Notes under the pieces: model-generated
The model's input: only the letters and a program-made list of their open reading frames with translations
Databases searched by the model: none
What the model was told of the DNA's origin: nothing
Shown here: positions 33,142 through 40,295 of the stretch, piece by piece
How the letters are laid out: the number at the start of each line of letters is the position of its first letter
Position numbering within the stretch: position 1 is the first letter of the stretch
Assembly (NCBI GenBank): GCA_025782395.1
Contig: JALGZD010000131.1
Location: forward strand, 1-64,000
Reading direction: 5' to 3'
Source: a bacterium
GTDB lineage: Bacteria > Joyebacterota > Joyebacteria > Joyebacterales > Joyebacteraceae
DNA length: 64,000 nucleotides
Translations under genes and position numbers: made by a program

Positions 33142-33212
33142 GCGAGTATGGTCCCGCTCCCTTTGTCAGACGCGGCAGGCTGCCTGAATCTTCAGCGCGA
33201 GTATGGTCCCGC
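33142..33212. repeat. 16-bp direct repeat, 55-bp period
   Basis: GCGAGTATGGTCCCGC occurs at 33142-33157 and 33197-33212 in the divergent promoter region between the FG-GAP gene and the gene at 33303; both copies are preceded by TCAG. Possible operator pair. Confidence 0.5.
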
Positions 33213-33242
33213 GCACCAGGGCCGTCAAGGAAGGAGCACGGC

Positions 33243-33271
33243 TTGACACGTTCGGGCGCACTGATTAGAGT
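33243..33271 (+). promoter_or_regulatory. promoter for LolA-like gene
   Basis: -35 TTGACA (33243-33248, perfect), 17-base spacer, -10 TAGAGT (33266-33271), 31 bases before the TTG start. Confidence 0.65.
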
Positions 33272-33302
33272 GCCAGGAGTCGCATCTTGATGGAGGTTCC
33301 CG

Positions 33303-34001
33303 TTGTCAGAGCGAGGATGGAAGTGGATCAGTGGAGTGCTTGTCGTCGCCTGTCTCGTGCCGTTGGGTTCCGCCGCGGCGGAGGCTGACTCCCTGCTGCA
33401 GATCGAGGCACTTGTCGAGCGGTACGACGCAGGCATTCTGCGCACGCGCTCACTCATAGAGAGCCTGAATGTGAACCAGGTCATGGTCGAGCCGCAGAAG
33501 AGCGGCGCCGGCAAGCGGGCTACCGCTGTGCTCAAGTATGTGGCAGGGGAGGGCATGACAAGGCAGGAGCTCTCCTCCGAGCTCTCCCATCCGGTCGGCG
33601 AATACACGCTGGAAAGCCTGACGGGACCAGAGCTTGGAGTTGGTGAGTATTCGCTGACGCTCAGTGGTATAGAGGAGATGGAAGAGACTCTGTGCTACCG
33701 CGTCGACGTGGAGGCCATCTCGCGGGACATGCGTCACTTCGACGGGACTATCTGGATATCCGTCGCAGACTGCGGCCCGGTCCGTATAGTCGGTGAAGTG
33801 GCCGATCCTCCCTTTCCAATCACGGAGATCACGCTCGACAAGTCCTTCGCTCCGTGTGGCGATGGGATGCGCTTGCTCACAAGGCACTCGGGAGAGGTTG
33901 AGGCGAACCTGATCCTCGGTCGGAAGCGGGGCCTCAGACACATCTTCTATGAGAATTACTCGATCAGACATAATACTGGGGTTTCCTGTATCTCTGCATG
34001 A
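33303..34001 (+). CDS. exported LolA/outer-membrane-lipoprotein-sorting-like protein
   Basis: 232 residues with a signal peptide (WISGVLVVACLVPLGSAAA). The mature part matches the LolA-like fold: half-barrel strands with GTIWISVADCGPVRIVGEV and a late FYENYSIR strand, as in LolA/DUF4292 outer-membrane lipoprotein-sorting proteins. It would act in the periplasm, shielding lipid moieties, or be a structural relative. TTG start with GGAGG six bases upstream. Two cysteines are present in the C-terminal half. It is monocistronic; a hairpin terminator follows at 34089. Confidence 0.72.
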   Translation: MSERGWKWISGVLVVACLVPLGSAAAEADSLLQIEALVERYDAGILRTRSLIESLNVNQVMVEPQKSGAGKRATAVLKYVAGEGMTRQELSSELSHPVGEYTLESLTGPELGVGEYSLTLSGIEEMEETLCYRVDVEAISRDMRHFDGTIWISVADCGPVRIVGEVADPPFPITEITLDKSFAPCGDGMRLLTRHSGEVEANLILGRKRGLRHIFYENYSIRHNTGVSCISA

Positions 34002-34088
34002 AAGATGTTCAGGAAGGTTGCGGCTGACCATTCTTGGAGGCCTCGCGAGGGGCTGGGAGCTGCTGGAAGGCGATTCCCCATCGTGAAG

Positions 34089-34138
34089 CAGGAGGGATGC
34101 GCGGGGCCCGGAGAGGCTTCCGTCTCCCTCCTGTTCTT
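34089..34138 (+). terminator. rho-independent terminator after LolA-like gene
   Basis: Outer stem CAGGAGGGA/TCCCTCCTG (9 bp) enclosing an inner GGAGA-type stem, followed by TTCTT. Confidence 0.6.
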
Positions 34139-34169
34139 GACTGTCCCCGTTATCAGTGCTTCACTCTAC

Positions 34170-34205
34170 AATGGCTTCATGAATCACAATGGCTTCATGA
34201 ACCAC
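34170..34205. repeat. 18-bp tandem duplication
   Basis: AATGGCTTCATGAAYCAC occurs twice in a row (17 of 18 bases identical) in the region upstream of the gene at 34335. Confidence 0.6.
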
Positions 34206-34334
34206 GCAGCCGTTGCCATGACGGCTCGCAACAAGAGCTTCGCCCTCAGGGTCGTTGCCCCCACCTCCTCCGTTCGCCCGGACGGGGCTTGTCTCTCAGG
34301 ACGGGCGTGACCACTGCGCCATAAGGAGGAAGCC

Positions 34335-36299
34335 ATGTCCAGATTCGAGAATGTCGTTGTTCTGGCCATCGCCGTTGTGGCGGTCTCTTCAGCCGCCGCC
34401 AGTCCGGTAACGCTCATATGGGACTACACAGCCGGCGACCATATTCGCTGCGTCTCGCCGATCGAGGACATGAACGGCGACAACATGCCGGACGTGCTGA
34501 TCGAGATCGACCACACGGGTCTTGCGAGCGGCCATCTCAAGCTTATGAGCGGCAGCGACGGCGCTGAGATCTGGGGCGTCTCCCCGGTCGGAGGCGTGAG
34601 TGGTGGCTGCGGCTACGGCGACATGTGCCTGAACACATCGCCCGACCTGAACGGTGACGGGAAGTTCGAGGCGCTCCTCGGGACCTCCTGGGGTGGTCGA
34701 ACGGCCTACGCCATCCTGGCGGATGAGGATGGCGCCGTGATGTGGGATTTCGACACGTACACCGACGATCCCCCGTCCGGGTGGATCTACTCCATCGACT
34801 GGATCCCGGACGTGACTGGAGACGGGGTTCCGGACATCATCTTCGGCTGCGGCAGTGACAACAACAACGCCTACTGTGTCGACGGAACGGACGGGAGCAT
34901 GATCTGGAAGCTCCAGACTCCCGATGCGGTCTACGCGGTGGCTCGGATCGGTGACGTCAACGGGAACGGGACGACCGATGTACTCGTGGCGACCGGGGAC
35001 ACGTACGGCGAGTACACGTACTGCGTGGATGGTGGAAGCAGTGGTATTGCAGGTTACATATGGCGCTATCACGTGGATGACTCGAGCTACTGTGTCACCG
35101 GCATAGAGGACGTGAATGGCGACCTCATCCCCGATGCCATCATCGGAGTATGGGACTCCGCCAGGAGTGTCATCTGCGCCAGCGGCGCTGATGGCAGCCA
35201 GATATGGACTCATGCAATCGGAACCTACGTGATGCGGGTTGTTCCAATCCAGGACCTTAACGATGATGGGAAGATGGAGGTGCTCGTCGCTTCCTGGGAC
35301 AACGCCATCATCTGTCTCGATGGCCGAACGGGAAACGAGTACTGGAATGTCCCGACCGGGTCCACAAACGGTGGCGACGTATGGACGCTATGGACGCTCG
35401 ACGACGTCGACTACGACGGCTACGATGACGTGATTGCCGGTTCATTCGATCTTAGGGCCTACTGCGTGAGCGGACGAACGGGCACCGTTCTCTGGGACTA
35501 CACTGTAGGAAACCGCGTCTACTCAGTGCGTGGGATTCCCGACGTGAATGGCGACGGAATAGGCGATGCTATCGTTGGGACACAGTACTACGGAGGAACC
35601 GGCGGCAAAGTCTTCTGCCTCGACGCCGATGGAGACGGGACTGTTGTTCCCGAGATCGATGAGTTCGCCTGTCTGATGGATGGTCGCGCCGTCTCGCTCT
35701 CGTGGAGGGCATCGGCGATTGCGATAGAGGGATTCAATGTCTATCGTGCGGAGGTGGAATCATCTGTGCCCGCAGATGAGTTTCGTTCCGCACTGATGGA
35801 GGATGGCATCGAACGCATCCCTGAGATCCTCGCCGCCAGGGCCGGAGGTGATGAACGAGGAGGGTTTTCGCGGCTGAACGGGGTGCTTGTCACCGAACTC
35901 ACATACCGGGATATGATGGTTGTGAACGGCACGCGGTATGCTTACCTCATCGGCGCTGTTCACGCTGATGGCTCAGAGACCCTGGCGGGGCCGATGGAGA
36001 TACTGGTGGACTTCGTAGTACCGAAACTTCTGCTCTCGCCCACGATGCCGAACCCGGCTGTCTCGGGTCTGACTCTTGAGTTCACGGCTCCTGCCGGAGC
36101 GAGTATCGCGGCTCAAGTCTACGACCTCTCCGGGCGGCTCGTGGCTCAGATCCCTGTGTGTGTCGATCTGGAGGGGAGTGGGAAGGTCGCGTGGGACGGC
36201 CGCGCTGACGATGGCACCGATGTGGCTGCCGGTGTCTATATGCTCAGAGTTCAGGCCGGAGGCGAATCGTCGGGCAGGAAGGTCGTGCTCGTGCGCTGA
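34335..36299 (+). CDS. exported beta-propeller (FG-GAP/PQQ-like) protein with FlgD-like C-terminal domain
   Basis: 654 residues. After a signal peptide (ending SSAAASP), about eight repeats of 40-50 residues alternate an FG-GAP-like Ca loop (DVNGDGIGDAIVG, DMNGDNMPDVLIE) with a PQQ/WD-type strand (GTVLWDYTVG). They form a propeller of about 440 residues. A fibronectin-like domain (GFNVYRAEVES) and a FlgD-like tail (PNPAVSGLTLEFT, DLSGRLVAQIP, AAGVYMLRVQAG) follow. The tail predicts T9SS-like export or outer-surface attachment. ATG start with GGAGGAAG upstream. A bidirectional terminator follows. Confidence 0.87.
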   Translation: MSRFENVVVLAIAVVAVSSAAASPVTLIWDYTAGDHIRCVSPIEDMNGDNMPDVLIEIDHTGLASGHLKLMSGSDGAEIWGVSPVGGVSGGCGYGDMCLNTSPDLNGDGKFEALLGTSWGGRTAYAILADEDGAVMWDFDTYTDDPPSGWIYSIDWIPDVTGDGVPDIIFGCGSDNNNAYCVDGTDGSMIWKLQTPDAVYAVARIGDVNGNGTTDVLVATGDTYGEYTYCVDGGSSGIAGYIWRYHVDDSSYCVTGIEDVNGDLIPDAIIGVWDSARSVICASGADGSQIWTHAIGTYVMRVVPIQDLNDDGKMEVLVASWDNAIICLDGRTGNEYWNVPTGSTNGGDVWTLWTLDDVDYDGYDDVIAGSFDLRAYCVSGRTGTVLWDYTVGNRVYSVRGIPDVNGDGIGDAIVGTQYYGGTGGKVFCLDADGDGTVVPEIDEFACLMDGRAVSLSWRASAIAIEGFNVYRAEVESSVPADEFRSALMEDGIERIPEILAARAGGDERGGFSRLNGVLVTELTYRDMMVVNGTRYAYLIGAVHADGSETLAGPMEILVDFVVPKLLLSPTMPNPAVSGLTLEFTAPAGASIAAQVYDLSGRLVAQIPVCVDLEGSGKVAWDGRADDGTDVAAGVYMLRVQAGGESSGRKVVLVR

Positions 36300-36382
36300 T
36301 ACCATGCCGTCGGTGTCCTGCGAGCACAGTCTGACCAAGTGGCGCCGTACCGAGTACGTGCCGCTGTTCCGTGGCAGAAAGA

Positions 36383-36413
36383 GCCGCCCCATCCAGATGG
36401 ATGGGGCGGCCGT
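36383..36413. terminator. bidirectional terminator between convergent genes
   Basis: Perfect 12-bp stem GCCGCCCCATCC/GGATGGGGCGGC with loop AGAT. T-rich sequence flanks on both strands (CGTTT to the right; CTCTTTCT to the left on the minus strand). Confidence 0.8.
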
Positions 36414-36450
36414 TTATGCGTGATCCGGCAGCTCACACCGCTCACCGCGT

Positions 36451-37020
36451 TTATCTGTACAAGGCCTTGATAGCGCCCCAGGAGACATCCTCCACCGGAT
36501 TACCTCCGCAGTCTCCGGCGAGAGGTTGCTTGCCCACACCGCCGTGGGAAAGGACGCAAAAAATCTGCACGCTGTCATCGCAGAACACGATCCAGCCCGG
36601 GAACTCCGGATGATAGGTGATCTCGATATCACCCGGTGTGCCCTGGTAGAAGCAATGCAGCACAGCGATAGCTATCGGTTGCATGTCGGGTGTTATGCAT
36701 TCCGTCGAAGTCAGTGTGATGCCCGTCTCATAGTCACCGACTACCACATAGCCAGGCAGGAGGATCTCGAAACTCGTAGCAGAACTCATCCCCGGCGTTA
36801 CCGCCAGCCCGAAGGATATGGCTGTGAATCCCGGCCCGCCGAGGAATGTCTCGACCATGACATAGGCATCAAAGGGCGTATACGGCTCCGGGTCAATTCG
36901 GTGATCGTACTGGGGCGGATCGAAGTCGATGTAGATGTTGTCCGCAATGATCGGGTTCGCAAGCGCCGTGCCGAAACCCAGCACCGCGACCAGTATCGAA
37001 ACAATCACAGTACGCATCAT
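36451..37020 (-). CDS. exported protein with C-terminal SWGAIKALYR tag
   Basis: 189 residues. A signal peptide (VSILVAVLGFGTALA) precedes a cysteine-containing beta protein of unknown family. It resembles a cohesin-like or choice-of-anchor beta sandwich (VMVETFLGGPGFTAISFGLA ... IEITYHPEFPGWIVFCDD). The end reads CGGNPVEDVSWGAIKALYR. The last 15 residues match those of the next gene (37115) and the one at 20121. Two adjacent ATGs follow AAGGAGG; I use the first (37020). The frame to 37053 lacks a ribosome site. It lies 94 bases after the gene at 37115 in the same orientation, so the two may be co-transcribed. Confidence 0.78.
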   Translation of the reverse strand: MMRTVIVSILVAVLGFGTALANPIIADNIYIDFDPPQYDHRIDPEPYTPFDAYVMVETFLGGPGFTAISFGLAVTPGMSSATSFEILLPGYVVVGDYETGITLTSTECITPDMQPIAIAVLHCFYQGTPGDIEITYHPEFPGWIVFCDDSVQIFCVLSHGGVGKQPLAGDCGGNPVEDVSWGAIKALYR

Positions 37021-37114
37021 TCGCACCTCCTTGTGAGCCTGATCCCAAACCACGCACTATCATTGTACCATAGAATACCCTGATTCTCCAGTCCGCGTTC
37101 GTCGGCCTCACCTG

Positions 37115-38239
37115 TTACCGTGGATTGGCCCGATAGAGGGCCTTTATCGCGCCCCAGGAGGCGTTCTCGACCGGACTGCCGCATGCGTCGCAGCCCATAC
37201 CGTGAGCGCCTATCGATTCCTCCCAGTCATTGATGGCTGGAAGAGCCGGCGAGTCGGCACAAAGAGTGAAATCCAGGGCTCCGGAGTCGCAGAAGAGAGG
37301 AGGCTCCGACAGATTGTCGTAGTGATTGCCGCAGAGCACGTCGACGGGCAGGTTGCCGTAGAAGATACAGTGAGTGATCTCGGGCTCGCTGCTGAGGCAG
37401 TAGACCCCCCTGCCGCGCAGTCCGTAGGCCACGATCGTGTTCGTAATGAGCGGATTGGCGATCTGGCAGTAGATACCGCCTCCGTTGAAGGCATCGCCCC
37501 CATAGATCGTGCAGTAGGTGATCGTGGGATTGCCACCCTGGCAGTGGATGCTCCCCCCGACCATGTCGGCGGAGCAGTTCGAGATCGTGCATCCTGTGAT
37601 CGTTGACTCCGAGTTCGAGCACCAGATGGCGCCGCCGGAGAAGCCCGCTTGGCCTCCTTCAAACATGCAGTCCTCTATGACAGAGTCTGCGAACCCGGCG
37701 CTGATGCCGGCGCCGTAGTCGGCGGTGCAGCCGGTGAACGTGCAGCCAAGAATATGGGCCGATGCCGAGGCTATGGCCACGGCTCCGCCGGTGCTCGCGT
37801 GACTGTTCTCAAAGATGCAGTTTCTGATGGTGATGCCGGAGCCTGCGGCACAGTAGATCGAACCACCGTTTCCGCCCGCGTAGCCGTTTCTGATCGTGAG
37901 GCCTTCGATGATGCTGGTCTGGTTCTCACCCGAGTGGAAGTAAAATGCGCGGTCGTAACCTTCGCAATCGATGATCACATCTCCGGCTCGGGGCATGAAC
38001 GCGGAGATACACAGGTTTCTTCCTGCGAAATCGAGACCACGGTTGTTTTCGCCGGTGTAGATGCCCGGGGCGACCAGAATCGTGTCGGCTTGGCTGACAT
38101 TGGTATCGGCTATGGCCTCGGCGATGGTCAGCCAGTCCCCGTTGCCTTCAAGATCCACCAGGAAAGTGTCTGCTACCGCGGGCAGAGCGATGATCGCGAA
38201 CGCCAGTGTGGCTGCAAGCAGGCAAGCGCTGTTTTTCAT
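37115..38239 (-). CDS. exported right-handed beta-helix protein with SWGAIKALYR tag
   Basis: 374 residues with a signal peptide (LAATLAFAIIALPAVA). It opens with a pectate-lyase-like first turn (GNGDWLTIAEAIADT, ADTILVAPGIYTGENN). Eight or more beta-helix coils follow (GLTIRNGYAGGNGGSIYC, NCIFENSHASTGGAVAI, and so on), as in NosD/DUF1565-type right-handed beta-helices. The end reads CGSPVENASWGAIKALYR followed by ANPR, so the tag is four residues from the true C-terminus here. ATG start with GAGAGGA eight bases upstream. It probably acts on the cell surface, perhaps binding polysaccharide. Confidence 0.83.
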   Translation of the reverse strand: MKNSACLLAATLAFAIIALPAVADTFLVDLEGNGDWLTIAEAIADTNVSQADTILVAPGIYTGENNRGLDFAGRNLCISAFMPRAGDVIIDCEGYDRAFYFHSGENQTSIIEGLTIRNGYAGGNGGSIYCAAGSGITIRNCIFENSHASTGGAVAIASASAHILGCTFTGCTADYGAGISAGFADSVIEDCMFEGGQAGFSGGAIWCSNSESTITGCTISNCSADMVGGSIHCQGGNPTITYCTIYGGDAFNGGGIYCQIANPLITNTIVAYGLRGRGVYCLSSEPEITHCIFYGNLPVDVLCGNHYDNLSEPPLFCDSGALDFTLCADSPALPAINDWEESIGAHGMGCDACGSPVENASWGAIKALYRANPR

Positions 38240-38314
38240 GATATGTCCTCTCTGTTGACCGACATCAGTCTGTCTATGTCTTGGAACGTCAGCTTACGGT
38301 CGAGCGGTGGCGCT

Positions 38315-38375
38315 GTCAACGGGTGTTGCGGTCCCCCTGCGCGCCGTCAACGGGTCTCGCGGCCCCCTGCGCGCT
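38315..38375. repeat. 31-bp imperfect tandem repeat
   Basis: GTCAACGGGTxTyGCGG then CCCCTGCGCGC occurs at 38315-38345 and 38346-38375, upstream of the ABC exporter genes. A -10-like TATGCT (38380-38385) follows the second copy. Confidence 0.5.
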
Positions 38376-38444
38376 GTGCTATGCTGGCGCAACTTGGCGG
38401 ACTCAAGGTCCGCGTTTGCGTATTCAGTCGTGGAGAGGCTTCGC

Positions 38445-40205
38445 GTGGGTAATCTCAGGAGCATTCTCAAGCACTTCGCCCCGTACCGCCGGGCCGTCAT
38501 CATCGGTCTCGCGAGCCTGCTCGTCGTCGACGGTCTCCAGCTTCTTATCCCACGCATCATCAAGCAGGCCGTGGATGGCCTCACGGCGGGCACGGCGACG
38601 GGCGGCGACCTCGCAGGGTACGGCATGATGATAGCGGCGCTCGCGGCCGTGATCGCCGCCTTGCGCTTCGTGTGGCGCTGCCTGATCATCGGTACATCGC
38701 GGCACATTGAGGAAGACATCAGGAACAGGATCTTCGAGCATCTGCTGAGGCTCTCGTCCCGCTATTTCGCCCTCACGAAGACCGGTGACCTGATGGCGCA
38801 CGCTACGAACGATCTGAACGCCGTCCGCATGGCGTGCGGGTTTGGACTGGTGGCTACGACAGACGCCATCATTCTTGGCGTTGCGTCAATCGGGTTCATG
38901 CTTGTTTTGAACGTCAAGCTGACTCTCCTGGCGCTGATTCCGATGCCCATCATCGCCTTCTTCACCCTCAGGGCCGGGAAGCTTCTCCACCAGCGCTTCG
39001 AACGGGTCCAGGAGACGTTTTCCCATCTGATGGAGGGTGTGCGCGAGAGCATCGCGGGCATCCGTGTCGTGAAGGCCTACGTTCAGGAGGACCATCAGCA
39101 GGAACGACTGTCCGATCTCGGGCGACGCTACATTCGCCGGAACGTCGAACTCGTCCGGATCTGGGGCGTGTTCTTCCCGTTCGTGATATTGATGTCGAGC
39201 CTGAGCGTCGTGATCGTCCTCTTCGTCGGTGGGCGGCAGGTGATGCTCGGGACGATCTCGACCGGGGATCTGGTCGCGTTCGTGAGCTATCTCGGCATAC
39301 TGACCTGGCCGATGATGGCCATGGGGTGGGTCGTCAACGTACTGCAGCGCGGTTCGGCCTCGATGGGGAGGATCAACAGGATTCTCGAGTCCGTTCCCGA
39401 GATCGTTGATTCCGAGAGGGCCGTGGACCTGGACGTGGTCCGCGGTGAGGTCGAGTTCAGGGATGTCACGTTTCAGTACGATGACGATGCCGCGCCTGCG
39501 CTCTCGGACGTGAGCTTCGTTGTTCCTGCAGGGAGCAGCCTGGGTGTGCTGGGAAGAACCGGATCCGGAAAGAGTACCATCTGTAATCTTCTCCTGAGGA
39601 TCTTCGAGACCGGGGAGGGGCAAGTGCTCCTGGATGGTCACAATGTCAAGGGGCTCAGCCTTAGAAGCGTGAGGAGAGCGTTTGGGTACGTTCCACAGGA
39701 CACGTTCCTCTTCTCCGACACGGTCGCTGAGAACATCCGGTTCGGATCGCCCGATGCCACCGACGATGACGTACGGCGGGCCGCGGAGGTTGCAAGCATT
39801 CTCGGCGAAATCGAGGAGTTGGCCGATGGCATGGACACGCTTGTGGGGGAGAGGGGCGTTACTCTCTCCGGAGGGCAGAAGCAGCGGATCGCCATTGCCA
39901 GGGCGATCGTCGCGTTGCCATCGGTGATCATCTTGGACGACGCTCTCTCGTCGGTTGATACGGCGACCGAGGAAAAGATCCAGAGGGGTCTCGCGACAGT
40001 GCTCCAGGGAAGGACGAGCATCATCGTGTCCCACAGAATCTCGTCTATCAGCGGCGCCGACGATATCATCGTGTTCGATGGCGGCCGCATCACAGAGCGC
40101 GGCACACACCAGGAGCTGCTGGCCGAAGGCGGCCTGTACGCCGACATCCATCAGAGACAGCTTCTGGAAGAAGAGATGGACGAATCGAATGCCGACCAGG
40201 CGTAG
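38445..40205 (+). CDS. ABC exporter half-transporter, TM287-like (degenerate NBD site)
   Basis: 586 residues. Six transmembrane helices (residues about 15-310) and a C-terminal nucleotide-binding domain are present: Walker A LGRTGSGKST, Q-loop VPQDTF, signature LSGGQKQR, Walker B VIILDD and the H-loop VSHRIS. The residue after Walker B is Asp (ILDDALSS) where catalytic sites have Glu, as in TM287 and other partners of heterodimeric exporters. It should pair with the product of the next gene. GTG at 38445 follows GGAGAGG; the frame to 38307 has no support. The substrate is unknown (drug, lipid or peptide). Confidence 0.9.
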   Translation: MGNLRSILKHFAPYRRAVIIGLASLLVVDGLQLLIPRIIKQAVDGLTAGTATGGDLAGYGMMIAALAAVIAALRFVWRCLIIGTSRHIEEDIRNRIFEHLLRLSSRYFALTKTGDLMAHATNDLNAVRMACGFGLVATTDAIILGVASIGFMLVLNVKLTLLALIPMPIIAFFTLRAGKLLHQRFERVQETFSHLMEGVRESIAGIRVVKAYVQEDHQQERLSDLGRRYIRRNVELVRIWGVFFPFVILMSSLSVVIVLFVGGRQVMLGTISTGDLVAFVSYLGILTWPMMAMGWVVNVLQRGSASMGRINRILESVPEIVDSERAVDLDVVRGEVEFRDVTFQYDDDAAPALSDVSFVVPAGSSLGVLGRTGSGKSTICNLLLRIFETGEGQVLLDGHNVKGLSLRSVRRAFGYVPQDTFLFSDTVAENIRFGSPDATDDDVRRAAEVASILGEIEELADGMDTLVGERGVTLSGGQKQRIAIARAIVALPSVIILDDALSSVDTATEEKIQRGLATVLQGRTSIIVSHRISSISGADDIIVFDGGRITERGTHQELLAEGGLYADIHQRQLLEEEMDESNADQA

Positions 40206-40295
40206 CGGGGAGCAGACGACCGTCGAGTCCAGCGGGACTCGGTCGGATCAGCGCAGCGCGGCGAGCAAGGCGCGTGGGGACACCCGGAGAAGCAG

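Larger units (their letters stand above)
34002..34334. other. intergenic region with a terminator and a tandem duplication
   Basis: 333 bases without a supported gene. It contains the hairpin at 34089-34138 and two adjacent 18-bp copies at 34170-34205. I see no convincing promoter for the gene at 34335. Confidence 0.45.

Noticed and set aside
38307-38444. Extended N-terminus for the first ABC subunit
   Set aside because: The extension is encoded by a tandem DNA repeat and a -10-like box; the GTG at 38445 has a ribosome site.
38886-40151. Minus-strand open frame of 421 codons opposite the ABC exporter gene
   Set aside because: It lies wholly inside a well-supported ABC transporter gene and its sequence is low-complexity shadow.
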